Shown one piece after another: positions 18,327 through 25,606 of a stretch of 64,000 nt of DNA. The DNA comes from Niastella soli (lineage in GTDB: Bacteria > Bacteroidota > Bacteroidia > Chitinophagales > Chitinophagaceae), in NCBI RefSeq assembly GCF_017742245.1, contig NZ_JAGHKO010000004.1, positions 372,001 to 436,000 of the forward strand. The letters are read 5' to 3'. The position numbers and the translations under genes were made by a program. Numbering within the stretch: the first letter of the stretch is position 1; the number at the start of each line of letters is the position of its first letter. Below the pieces are notes generated by a model that saw only the letters and a list, made by a program, of their open reading frames with translations, did no database searches and was not told the DNA's origin.

Positions 18327-19403
18327 TTATTGATGATTTCTTCTTCCTAATTGTTTCATGAGCTGAACATGCGAGTAAATGGCCTGCCGCAGTGTTGGGT
18401 AATAGTTATAGGGAAGGCCAAATAACTCACATTGTTTCCGTATTATTTTACTTAATGCCGGGTAATGTATATGACTGATCTGCGGAAAAAGATGATGTTC
18501 TATTTGAAAATTTAATCCACCTACCAGCCAGCTAATCACTTTATTTTTAGGCGCAAAATCGGCTGTAGTTTTCACCTCATGAATAGCCCATTCCGATGCT
18601 ATTACCTTATTTTCTTTTGCAACAGAATCAAAAGAAGTTTTTTCAACCACATGAGCCAGTTGAAATACCACAGATAATACAAGACCCATTGTTATATGAA
18701 GAATTAAAAAACCGGTTAACCATGCCTGCCATCCTAAAAAACAAACTGGTACAACAACATAAAAAAATATATACAGCATTTTACTAACCCAGAACATGAT
18801 ATGTTGCCCTGCATTTATTTTTTTAATAACGGTAGTATGGATCTTTTTTGAAAAGTATTTATGAAAATCAGTACCCCACATCCAGGCAAGCGTGCTTACA
18901 GAATACAGGATGAACATATAGATGAACTGGTAACGATGTATAGGCATCCATTTTTGGGTAATGCATTGCCTTAATAACGGACCATTGGCGATGTCATCAT
19001 CAACCCCTTCTATGTTGGTATAAGTATGATGAATAATATTGTGCTTAATCTTCCAAAGAAATGCATTGCTACCTAAAATATTCATACTTAATCCCATGAA
19101 TTCATTTACCCATTTCTTTCCAGAATAGCTGCCATGACAGGCGTCGTGCATAACATTAAACGCTATGCATACCAGCGTAAACCCAAACAACCCGGATAGT
19201 ATTATTCCAACCGGCCAACTATAATTGCCAAACAGCAACCAGCAATAGATGGCAACAGCAAGTGGTATCAGTATTAGCGCTTTTACATACAATTTCCAGT
19301 TTCCGGTTTTTTTGAGCCGGTTGTTTTGAAAATAATCTTCCACTGAATTTTTAACAGACTGGAAAAACAAATGATTTTTATTGCTAAATGTGATTTTTGG
19401 CAT
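18327..19403 (-). CDS. Membrane fatty acid desaturase
   Basis: A protein of 358 residues with four or more hydrophobic segments and the three histidine boxes of acyl-lipid/acyl-CoA desaturases: MHDACHGSY (HxxxH) near residue 92, KHNIIHHTYTN (HxxHH) near 128, and FQIEHHLFPQISH (QxxHH) near 300. The last box has Gln as its first ligand, as in front-end (delta-5/delta-6-like) and DesA-like enzymes. It inserts a double bond into acyl chains of membrane lipids. It is the first gene of a two-gene operon with the radical SAM gene. The 5' leader is about 70 nt if the -7-like box at 19483 is used, placing it in the shared-promoter regulon. Confidence 0.92.
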   Translation of the reverse strand: MPKITFSNKNHLFFQSVKNSVEDYFQNNRLKKTGNWKLYVKALILIPLAVAIYCWLLFGNYSWPVGIILSGLFGFTLVCIAFNVMHDACHGSYSGKKWVNEFMGLSMNILGSNAFLWKIKHNIIHHTYTNIEGVDDDIANGPLLRQCITQKWMPIHRYQFIYMFILYSVSTLAWMWGTDFHKYFSKKIHTTVIKKINAGQHIMFWVSKMLYIFFYVVVPVCFLGWQAWLTGFLILHITMGLVLSVVFQLAHVVEKTSFDSVAKENKVIASEWAIHEVKTTADFAPKNKVISWLVGGLNFQIEHHLFPQISHIHYPALSKIIRKQCELFGLPYNYYPTLRQAIYSHVQLMKQLGRRNHQ

Positions 19404-19482
19404 CTCCGAACACTGTTGGTAAAATAATTTTTTTCTGATATTGTAACCAGTTTATCATTTAAATCAATAAAGCTGCTTCCAC

Positions 19483-19548
19483 CAAAGTTGCCTGAATTTC
19501 ACCGTAGAATTGTTATATACTTCAGAGTGAGAGTTATATTATTCACAC
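19483..19548 (-). promoter_or_regulatory. Shared bipartite promoter element upstream of the desaturase operon
   Basis: On the minus strand the element has GTGTGAAT at 1-8, TATAAC at 11-16, ATAAC at 33-37 (21-bp repeat) and CAACTTTG ending at 66. It has the same spacing as nine other copies in this window. Transcription would start near 19476. Confidence 0.75.
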
Positions 19549-19641
19549 ATTATCAGCCAATGCATATACCGCCAACCGCCTCTTATGATGGGCATCATTT
19601 AAATTACTGGCAGTTATTGAATGTCACCATTTTATATTCAT

Positions 19642-19697
19642 AAAAAAAGGGCCCGGATAAAAATCCAGCCCTGATTAATCCAATATCCTATGAAAAA
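19642..19697 (-). ncRNA. Candidate very short RNA ending in a terminator hairpin
   Basis: A shared promoter element (19704-19768) with a perfect TATCTTTG -7 box fires leftward into a stretch with no gene. About 25 nt later comes AGGGC..GGAT / ATCC..GCCCT followed by seven T (19642-19672), a Rho-independent terminator. The transcript would be only about 55 nt. The alternative is that the hairpin simply ends readthrough from the AraC gene at 19812. The 19404-19811 gap holds no other feature that I see. Confidence 0.3.
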
Positions 19698-19726
19698 CCG
19701 GAACAAAGATAAAAGCCGGTTTTTTG
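19693..19726 (-). terminator. Terminator-like hairpin downstream of AraC paralogue 2
   Basis: Read leftward, AAAAACCGG and CCGGTTTTT pair around a 14-base loop and the T run follows. It lies 86 bp past the stop at 19812 and overlaps the -7 box of the promoter at 19704, so termination and initiation may interfere. Confidence 0.55.
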
Positions 19727-19768
19727 TTATTATTATACAGTTTTTTAAATATGTTACATAATTCACAC
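19704..19768 (-). promoter_or_regulatory. Shared bipartite promoter element with no gene behind it
   Basis: On the minus strand: GTGTGAAT at 1-8, TGTAAC at 11-16, ATAAT at 33-37 and TATCTTTG ending at 65. The next gene leftward has its own copy (19483-19548), so this copy must serve something between them. Confidence 0.65.
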
Positions 19769-19811
19769 ATTCAGGAACACGCTATCGTTTTTCTCATGAA
19801 AAGATGTAACA

Positions 19812-20372
19812 TCACATTTCATCCAGCATGGATCGTCGTTTATTCTTTAACTGTTTAAAATGTGAAGGAGTGAGACCGGTTACTTTCTTGAACTGGGCTG
19901 AAAGATGCGCCACACTGCTATAATGTAACCGGTAGGAGATTTCAGTTAAATTTAACTCATTATATACAAGTAATTCTTTTACCCGTTCAATTTTGTGAGC
20001 GATTAGGAATTTTTCAATTGTGGTACCCTGCACTTCGGAAAAGAGATTAGCCAGGTATGTATAGTCGTAATTTAATTTAAGGCTTAAATATTCAGAAAAA
20101 TTTATGGTTAATGGCTCTTCTGAATAATGGACTAATTCAATAATAACATTTTTTATTTTCTGGATCAATATACTCTTTTTGTCGTCCATTAATTCAAGTC
20201 CCGATCTCAATAACGCTGCCTTTATCTTTTCATGTTGTTCAGCAGAAATATTCTCAACCACTTCCGCCTCGCCTAATTCTACTGAAGTATAATGGATACC
20301 CAGTTTTGTCAACTCCTCTTTCACGACCATCTTACAGCGGAGACAAACCATATTTTTAATATACAATATCAA
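19812..20372 (-). CDS. AraC-type regulator with CxxC HMA-like N-terminus (paralogue 2)
   Basis: Paralogue of the gene at 16201. They share LYIKNMV.xRC, the LGI..xxVxLGE segment and almost the whole HTH (LHYSSVAHLSAQFKKVTGLTP is common to both). This copy keeps a CxxC (MVCLRCKMVV) that could bind metal or sense redox state; that is inference. The frame is open to a GTG at 20435; I choose the TTG at 20372 because it matches the start of the paralogue, with ATG 20351 as the alternative. It lies 106 bp downstream of the Na+/H+ antiporter gene on the same strand and may be cotranscribed. A hairpin at 19693-19726 ends the transcript. It is a second candidate activator of the local regulon. Confidence 0.82.
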   Translation of the reverse strand: MILYIKNMVCLRCKMVVKEELTKLGIHYTSVELGEAEVVENISAEQHEKIKAALLRSGLELMDDKKSILIQKIKNVIIELVHYSEEPLTINFSEYLSLKLNYDYTYLANLFSEVQGTTIEKFLIAHKIERVKELLVYNELNLTEISYRLHYSSVAHLSAQFKKVTGLTPSHFKQLKNKRRSMLDEM

Positions 20373-20478
20373 AGGAGCATATTTACAGTATTTACAGGTA
20401 GTATAAAATTTACCGCCTGTATGGAAGGGTAGCACAGGCCTGATCGCGTTCCGTACTTAAATGTACGCAAAAACTTCT

Positions 20479-22119
20479 TTATTTATCTTCTTTAGGAAGC
20501 AATTGATTCATTTTCAGTTCATCTATATCCATATCCCTTTCTACCTTCCTTATTGCCACATCGCTGAACTGGCCTTCTTTATGGAGTTTCAACAACAGTT
20601 CCCGTTGAAACCGGCGGATCTCTATCTGTGCTTTTTGCATTTCGGTAAGCGTTCTTACAGGTACCTGTTCTTCCTGGTTTTCATTCCTGGTATGTATATC
20701 GATCTCATTGGTTAATTTGTTGGCAACCTGTTCAAATTTATTTTTTAACTCCATTCTTATCCGTTCTTCCGGTTGCGGGTAAAATTCATGATCAATAAAA
20801 TGCAGGGTACTGTTCACCATATACAATTGGAGTTCTTTTTCTTCCTTATCCTCACTAACAGAAGGCTTCACCTCAAGCAGCCTGATCAACAAAGGAAGTG
20901 AGAATCCCTGTACTACCAGTGTTATAAAAACCACAACAAAGCACACAAAGATGATCAGGTGTCTCTGCGGAAAGGTACTTCCATTATAAAGGGTAAGCGG
21001 CAGCGCAAGGGCTAATGCCATGGAGATCACCCCTCTTGTTCCCGTCCAGGCTACTACTAAAACATTTTTCCAGTCGCCATACTGTTCCTGATTTGAGGTT
21101 ACACCGTTATGTTTTTTCTTATCCAGTTTAAACATGCTGAGTAAATATGCACCCCCGAATACCCAAATCATGCGTACCAAAATAGTCACCATGCTAATGA
21201 TCATTCCATATCCTATAAGGGCAGAGAATTTATAACTTGTTAATTGCTTTAAAATACCAGGTAATTGCAGACCAATAAGAATAAACACAAAGCCGTTCAG
21301 CAAAAATATTAAAGTGTCCCAAACCACTCTTGTTCGTATCCTGGTCTGGTAAGAAAATATTTCCGGAGAACGCCATGCTAATAAAAGTCCGGTACTTACT
21401 ACAGCCAGTATACCGGAGGCATGTACCTGTTCAGCAGCTAAATAGGACAAAAAAGGGGTTAACAAAGTTAGGCTTGTTTCAACTATAAACTGGTTCTCGA
21501 TTCTTTTATGAATAAATATCAATATAAAGCCAATCAACAAACCCATAATTATGCCCACACCTGCAACATACAAAAACTCTAAACCAGCATGCCATAACAT
21601 AAAACTCCCTGTAATGCTTGCCACCAGTGCATACCGGTAGGCAATTAAAGCAGAAGCATCATTAACAAGGCTTTCACCTTCCAGAATACTGATGACCTTT
21701 GTATTCAGTCCAAGCCCTTTAATGATGCCGGTTGCAGCTACCGCATCAGGCGGAGAAATGATTGCACCCATTAGAAAAGCCAGAGGCCAACTAAACATTG
21801 GAATGAAATAACGGGCTGTAATGGCAACAGCAAGTGTAGTAATAAAAACAAGACTGACGCCTAAGGCTGATATCGGTTTTATATTAGTTTTAAACTCATG
21901 CCAGGAAGTGCGGAAAGCCGCATCATAAAGCAAGGGAGGTAAAAAGACAAGAAATATAACATCCGGGTCCATAACCAGGTCAGGCAATACAGGTACAAAG
22001 CCAATGATCAGCCCCACCAACACCAGAAAAACGGGATTAGGAAGTTTTAGTTTATCAATAAGAGCCGATAAACTGATCAACACTACTAATATAAAAATGA
22101 TGACCTTAAAGTTTTCCAT
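20479..22119 (-). CDS. CPA1-type Na+/H+ antiporter
   Basis: A protein of 546 residues with about 12 transmembrane segments in the first 410 and a cytoplasmic Glu/Lys-rich tail. Ion-site motifs are present: ISPPDAVAATGIIKGLG (PDAVA) and LEGESLVNDASALIAYR (the ND motif of electroneutral CPA1/NhaP exchangers). AWTGTRGVISMALALALP is the conserved family block near TM 10-11. It exchanges cytoplasmic Na+ (or K+) for H+ and so serves pH and salt homeostasis. The start codon lies within the duplicated 89-bp segment described at 22112-22200, which also carries a promoter for the gene on the other strand. Confidence 0.93.
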   Translation of the reverse strand: MENFKVIIFILVVLISLSALIDKLKLPNPVFLVLVGLIIGFVPVLPDLVMDPDVIFLVFLPPLLYDAAFRTSWHEFKTNIKPISALGVSLVFITTLAVAITARYFIPMFSWPLAFLMGAIISPPDAVAATGIIKGLGLNTKVISILEGESLVNDASALIAYRYALVASITGSFMLWHAGLEFLYVAGVGIIMGLLIGFILIFIHKRIENQFIVETSLTLLTPFLSYLAAEQVHASGILAVVSTGLLLAWRSPEIFSYQTRIRTRVVWDTLIFLLNGFVFILIGLQLPGILKQLTSYKFSALIGYGMIISMVTILVRMIWVFGGAYLLSMFKLDKKKHNGVTSNQEQYGDWKNVLVVAWTGTRGVISMALALALPLTLYNGSTFPQRHLIIFVCFVVVFITLVVQGFSLPLLIRLLEVKPSVSEDKEEKELQLYMVNSTLHFIDHEFYPQPEERIRMELKNKFEQVANKLTNEIDIHTRNENQEEQVPVRTLTEMQKAQIEIRRFQRELLLKLHKEGQFSDVAIRKVERDMDIDELKMNQLLPKEDK

Positions 22120-22200
22120 TTTTCATTCAAATGTGTGAATAATATAACTTTAATCTCCCATTAAGTAACAGCTATTTGAATTAAAAGATACAGTTTTGTA
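22112..22200. repeat. Promoter segment duplicated at 25168-25256 (copy 1)
   Basis: By base-by-base reading, 76 of 89 positions agree with 25168-25256 without gaps. It begins with the first eight bases of the antiporter gene (minus strand) and covers the whole shared promoter element. Confidence 0.85.
22133..22198 (+). promoter_or_regulatory. Shared bipartite promoter element upstream of the 111-aa gene
   Basis: GTGTGAAT at 1-8, TATAAC at 11-16, GTAAC at 33-37 and CAGTTTTG ending at 66. The predicted transcription start is about 22205, leaving a leader of about 80 nt before the ATG at 22284. Confidence 0.72.
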
Positions 22201-22283
22201 TATTATTGAATATTTAGTTATTCCCACACATTTAAACATAGGAATGATGAAAAGGTTTAGGGATATTCAATCTCACAAATTTT

Positions 22284-22619
22284 ATGTCAAACAATACCAG
22301 TAATATTAATATAAAGAACAACGAGAAGTTTAATCCGGCAAACTATCCAAATGCAATGAGTGAACTTTCTGCTTTACGATCAGGGATCTCAGCTACTTCT
22401 ATTTATTTCAAAGCTGAGATCATTGTGTCGTATTTAAAGAACCACACCCTCCCTATTGCCTGGGTTGATGCGAATCCTGCACTCACCCGAATAGTTACAA
22501 CCGGTTTTTTCAAAACTTCGCATTTGGAATCATTATTTGAATCGGCCCGCAACAACAAAACTTTTCTTAAAGATTATGAAGAGTACATTAGCAAACAACT
22601 TCTGTTAGGCAACCCATAG
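22284..22619 (+). CDS. Hypothetical 111-residue protein
   Basis: A soluble protein without signal peptide or membrane helix. The N-terminus is Asn-rich (SNNTSNINIKNNEK) and probably disordered; the rest (ALRSGISATSIYFKAEIIVSYLKNH, TTGFFKTSHLESLFESARNNKTFLKDYEEYI) should be helical. I do not recognise a family. Inclusion as a real gene rests on coding-like composition and the shared promoter element at 22133-22198. It is convergent with the AI-2E-type transporter gene. Confidence 0.7.
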   Translation: MSNNTSNINIKNNEKFNPANYPNAMSELSALRSGISATSIYFKAEIIVSYLKNHTLPIAWVDANPALTRIVTTGFFKTSHLESLFESARNNKTFLKDYEEYISKQLLLGNP

Positions 22620-22644
22620 TCCGATAATAAGTCCCGGATGCATT

Positions 22645-23742
22645 TCATAAGCTTATTTTATTCTTCGCAGAATAGCCCGGTAAATACTTAGTTTTTGCTG
22701 GTCTCTCATCACCTAATAGTACCCCCCATTTTTTAAATTGTTCAGTGCGGTCGAATATAATCTTTAACACTGCTATTATCGGCAGTGCAAGGAACATTCC
22801 GGATACGCCTGTCATTGTTCCGGCGATAAAAATACCGATGATGGAAATGAGCGGATTGAGTCTCACCTGTGAACCTACAATACGCGGCATTAAAATATTA
22901 TTATCCAGGAATTGTACCACAGCAATAGCACCCAACACAAAAAGAATGTCGGATATACTTTCAGATGAAGCCAATGTAATCAATACACCTAAAATGTTAC
23001 CGACCAATGCACCGAGATATGGGATGAGATTTAAGAAAGCAAACATAATTCCTATCAGCAATGCATGTTTTATCCCGAAAATAGCCAGTATTGCCCATAA
23101 CAGAATAGTAATATAACAGAGTTGGATCAGCAAGCCTAACAGGTATTTTTTACCCATCTTTTCAATTTGCAGCGTAATGTCTTCTATATTCCCATGGTCT
23201 TTAGGCTCAAAACACATCAATATGAATTTCATAAAAATGCCTCTATACATTATTAACAGGTAGGTGTAAATTGGTAATAACCCAAAGAATATTAAAATGC
23301 CTGTAGCTGAACCAGCCGCACCGCTTAAAACATTGGCTGCGTAGCTGAGAAATTTATTGCTTTGCTCATTAATAAATTTCACCTGCTCTGTGGGTGAGAA
23401 GCCAAATACCCGGCTGATCCATAAACTCAACGCATTAAGATGAGTGGTTAAATTTTTCTGTATTTTATGAAAATCATAAATGAGAAAGCTTATCTGGCTG
23501 TAAAACAACCAAACTATGAGGGCAGTTCCGATGACCACTAATAATATCGATAAAAAAACAGCTAAAGATTCCGGTAATTTTCGTTTTCTGAAGAAGCGGT
23601 ATACTGGCAACAACATAATACTAATAAAAAATGCCATCAGGAGAGGCATGATGATAATTTTCCCAATTACAATTATACATCCGATCAGAACCAGGCCGAG
23701 CAATTCAATTGAACGTTTTATGGTGACAGGAACTTCTTTCAT
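22645..23742 (-). CDS. AI-2E/PerM-family membrane protein
   Basis: The frame opens at 23787, but the ATG at 23742 (MKEVPVTIKRSIELL) starts directly before the first membrane helix and is the likely start (365 residues). About eight transmembrane segments surround a central amphipathic region (110-180). The C-terminal block with LIGIMFAFLNLIPYLGALVGN, DNNILMPRIVGSQVRLNPLISIIGIFIAG is diagnostic of the family. Members have been linked to autoinducer-2 export or to Na+(Li+)/H+ antiport, and the real substrate here is unknown. The promoter region is shared with the divergent gene at 23916. Confidence 0.92.
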   Translation of the reverse strand: MKEVPVTIKRSIELLGLVLIGCIIVIGKIIIMPLLMAFFISIMLLPVYRFFRKRKLPESLAVFLSILLVVIGTALIVWLFYSQISFLIYDFHKIQKNLTTHLNALSLWISRVFGFSPTEQVKFINEQSNKFLSYAANVLSGAAGSATGILIFFGLLPIYTYLLIMYRGIFMKFILMCFEPKDHGNIEDITLQIEKMGKKYLLGLLIQLCYITILLWAILAIFGIKHALLIGIMFAFLNLIPYLGALVGNILGVLITLASSESISDILFVLGAIAVVQFLDNNILMPRIVGSQVRLNPLISIIGIFIAGTMTGVSGMFLALPIIAVLKIIFDRTEQFKKWGVLLGDERPAKTKYLPGYSAKNKISL

Positions 23743-23815
23743 ATAGATAATTTCATGAATCAAGTAATGCAAACGCAGTACCAGCACGCCCCGAAGGGAT
23801 ATGCGTGCAGAAATA

Positions 23816-23880
23816 GTGTGAATTATATAATATATTTCTATAAAAATGTAATCATTAAAACCAGAAAGTGACCACCTTTA
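23816..23880 (+). promoter_or_regulatory. Shared bipartite promoter element upstream of the 96-aa gene
   Basis: GTGTGAAT at 1-8, TATAAT at 11-16, GTAAT at 33-37 and CACCTTTA ending at 65. It covers the upstream in-frame GTG at 23868, which argues that translation starts at the ATG at 23916 instead. Confidence 0.7.
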
Positions 23881-23915
23881 CAGGTGCTACATCCAGCACT
23901 GTAAATAACATTTAT

Positions 23916-24206
23916 ATGCTTTTTTATTCCTACTTTCTTTTATTCATAGGGCTGTCAGTTATTATTCTTGTGTTGCGTCCTTTAGTGCTACGAAAAAAGA
24001 ATATTTCTGTTGACTTATATAATGAGGCATTAAGAAATGAAAATAATGGCTTGTACGAAGAAGCTGTAGTTAATTATAAAAGTGCCCTGTACGAAGTTAG
24101 CAAAATCAGGCACCATGGAAATTTTAGAAATAAGATCATTGAAAAAATAAAAGTATTACATACTTTGATCGAATACAATAATAGTGTTCGCATAATCAGA
24201 CAATAA
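23916..24206 (+). CDS. Hypothetical single-pass membrane protein
   Basis: A protein of 96 residues from the ATG at 23916. A longer frame from GTG 23868 would lie within the promoter and is unlikely. One N-terminal transmembrane helix (LFYSYFLLFIGLSVIILVL) is followed by basic residues and a soluble helical part (YNEALRNENNGLYEEAVVNYKSALYEVSKI) that resembles a single TPR hairpin. No family is recognised. The stop is 1 bp before the 53-aa membrane protein gene, so they are cotranscribed from the shared promoter. Confidence 0.65.
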   Translation: MLFYSYFLLFIGLSVIILVLRPLVLRKKNISVDLYNEALRNENNGLYEEAVVNYKSALYEVSKIRHHGNFRNKIIEKIKVLHTLIEYNNSVRIIRQ

Positions 24207-24207
24207 A

Positions 24208-24369
24208 ATGCAAATGGGAAACTTACTCTATATCGTTGGCATTTTTTTCATTATTGGATGGATGATAGGCGTTTTTGGCTATAACGCCGGAGGCCCGTTT
24301 CACCTACTGCTTATTCTAGCGTTTATTGCCATTCTCATAAGTCTGTTTCAGAAAAAAAATGTTCATTAA
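24208..24369 (+). CDS. Lmo0937-family small membrane protein
   Basis: A 53-residue protein with two membrane helices, LLYIVGIFFIIGWMIGVFGY and FHLLLILAFIAILISLF, joined by NAGGP. This layout and the GG-H-LLL pattern match the Lmo0937/DUF5670 family of tiny membrane proteins often found next to stress genes. The function is unknown. It begins 1 bp after the preceding gene and is in its operon. Confidence 0.78.
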   Translation: MQMGNLLYIVGIFFIIGWMIGVFGYNAGGPFHLLLILAFIAILISLFQKKNVH

Positions 24370-24398
24370 AAGGGTCGGAAGATGCAGCCAGAAGCAAT

Positions 24399-24464
24399 GT
24401 GTGAATCCTGTAATTCTTTTCTATAACTGCATAATATAAGGCACGGGGAATAAGCTCACCTTTA
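24399..24464 (+). promoter_or_regulatory. Shared bipartite promoter element upstream of secreted protein copy 1
   Basis: GTGTGAAT at 1-8, TGTAAT at 11-16, ATAAT at 33-37 and CACCTTTA ending at 66. The ATG at 24469 follows the box by only 4 nt, implying a leaderless or nearly leaderless mRNA. Confidence 0.7.
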
Positions 24465-24468
24465 CAAT

Positions 24469-24927
24469 ATGAAAAAGATATTATTTTTAACTTCCAGTGG
24501 TTTGTTACTTTTTTGCATGTCAATATTTGGCCAGGTGAATACAGATTCTCTTTCGTTAGTATCGGAGATAAGCAAGGACCAATTGCAACTGGGAAAACTG
24601 CAAAATCAGCTTGAACAAAAGACGAACAATAAACAAGATGCTTCAGAGAAAGCACAAAGTTCTGCAAATAAAAATTCAAATGCAGCAGACAAGTTAAGTG
24701 AAAACCCGAATAATAAACAAATGGCCAAAAAGGCAAAGAAAGAGGCCAAAGCGGCAAAGAAAAATTCAAAAAATGCAAGAATTGAAGCGGGTAACCTGGA
24801 CAACTTGAATAAAGACATCCAGAACCTGGAGAAAAGAATAGCTAATAATCAAAACAAATTAAATAAGTACATAAAAGACGGAACAACCAAACGAACAGTC
24901 TCCGATACGCTGCGGACGCAGCTATAA
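24469..24927 (+). CDS. Secreted Lys/Asn-rich helical protein (copy 1)
   Basis: A protein of 152 residues with a signal peptide (MKKILFLTSSGLLLFCMSIFG, cleavage near GQV). The mature part is highly charged, rich in Lys, Asn and Ala, with heptad-like spacing (LGKLQNQLEQ, LDNLNKDIQNLEKRIANNQNKLNK), so it is probably a long coiled coil in the periplasm. The protein at 26789 is a clear paralogue across its whole length. No known family or catalytic residues. It may be a periplasmic stress or structural protein (inference from promoter sharing). A terminator follows at 24957-24995. Confidence 0.78.
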   Translation: MKKILFLTSSGLLLFCMSIFGQVNTDSLSLVSEISKDQLQLGKLQNQLEQKTNNKQDASEKAQSSANKNSNAADKLSENPNNKQMAKKAKKEAKAAKKNSKNARIEAGNLDNLNKDIQNLEKRIANNQNKLNKYIKDGTTKRTVSDTLRTQL

Positions 24928-24956
24928 TTACACCTCCCATTTCTGCAGCTGAAACG

Positions 24957-24995
24957 AGCATGCTTGCCCATACAGGCAGGCTTGCTTTTTTCTTT
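24957..24995 (+). terminator. Terminator after secreted protein copy 1
   Basis: AGCATGCTTGCC pairs with GGCAGGCTTGCT (one mismatch, one wobble) around a 6-base loop and is followed by a T-rich run. Confidence 0.7.
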
Positions 24996-25007
24996 AATAA
25001 ATAAAGT

Positions 25008-25163
25008 ATGAGGAATATTAAAGTTTCAGAAAATATACATAGTTCATTGCGCGAAGGCCGAATACGCCCCTTTCATATAAAAGCGCACTTTTTGTTAACA
25101 GGCCCATATGTCAATTATGTTTTTAATACAGCTTACTGGTTGCAAAGCCCAGACCAAGCGTAG
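25008..25163 (+). CDS. Possible 51-residue ORF, doubtful
   Basis: ATG at 25008 to TAG at 25163 in the 366-bp gap between 24927 and 25294. The peptide (MRNIKVSENIHSSLREGRIR...) has no recognised motif. Its stop lies 5 bp before the duplicated promoter segment at 25168. It may be chance; the only support is the open frame. Confidence 0.18.
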   Translation: MRNIKVSENIHSSLREGRIRPFHIKAHFLLTGPYVNYVFNTAYWLQSPDQA

Positions 25164-25167
25164 CTAC

Positions 25168-25256
25168 TTTTCCATTTTTCACTCAAATGTGTGAATACTA
25201 TAACTTAATTCCCCAATTACGTAATCGCTATCTGAATTAAAAAACACAGCTTTGTA
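25168..25256. repeat. Promoter segment duplicated from 22112-22200 (copy 2)
   Basis: About 85 percent identical to 22112-22200 without gaps. It even carries ATGGAAAA (minus strand), the first eight bases of the antiporter gene, but the frame then hits a stop, so here it is a relic of the copied segment. Confidence 0.85.
25189..25254 (+). promoter_or_regulatory. Shared bipartite promoter element upstream of the 100-aa secreted protein
   Basis: GTGTGAAT at 1-8, TATAAC at 11-16, GTAAT at 33-37 and CAGCTTTG ending at 66. It excludes the in-frame start at 25252 and supports the ATG at 25294. Confidence 0.74.
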
Positions 25257-25293
25257 TGTATTGCATATTGCTACAAATTCAAATACAGAAAAT

Positions 25294-25596
25294 ATGAAAA
25301 AGTTTATAGGAATTTCAATCCTGGCCTTGTTAGCAGGATTTTCGGTCAATGCTCAAAGTACAGCCGATAAAGTAGGAAAGGATGTTGAAAAAGGTGCTAC
25401 AAAAGCCGGCGACAAAACAGCCGAAATAGCATCAAAAGGCAAAGCCGGTGTTACTGATAAAATTTATAAGGATAAGGAAGGACCAAATGGTGAAACCATT
25501 TATATTGACAAGCATTCAAAATATTATTGGATTGATAAAAAAGGACATAAGATTCCCATAGAAAAAAATAAATTGAAAACAAAACCGAAAAATTGA
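25294..25596 (+). CDS. Small secreted Lys-rich protein
   Basis: A protein of 100 residues with a signal peptide (MKKFIGISILALLAGFSVNAQ). The mature part starts with a Lys/Ala/Gly/Asp-rich amphipathic stretch (ADKVGKDVEKGATKAGDKTAEIASK) reminiscent of LEA-like or apolipoprotein-like helices and ends with GPNGETIYIDKHSKYYWIDKKGHKIPI, a small basic C-terminal module common in Bacteroidota secreted proteins. No enzymatic motif. Its promoter is a near-duplicate of that of the 22284 gene. It is convergent with the BrkB-type gene, 10 bp apart. Confidence 0.75.
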   Translation: MKKFIGISILALLAGFSVNAQSTADKVGKDVEKGATKAGDKTAEIASKGKAGVTDKIYKDKEGPNGETIYIDKHSKYYWIDKKGHKIPIEKNKLKTKPKN

Positions 25597-25606
25597 GGGT
25601 GATTTA

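Noticed and set aside
19691..19762. A 23-codon plus-strand ORF between two hairpins (MKNRNKDKSRFFVII...)
   Set aside because: No ribosome site, gene downstream or known leader function; its sequence is made up by the hairpin and a promoter of the other strand.
22119..22200. Control of the Na+/H+ antiporter by the shared element at 22133
   Set aside because: The element points away from the antiporter. Only location suggests a link, and the antiporter's own promoter was not recognised.
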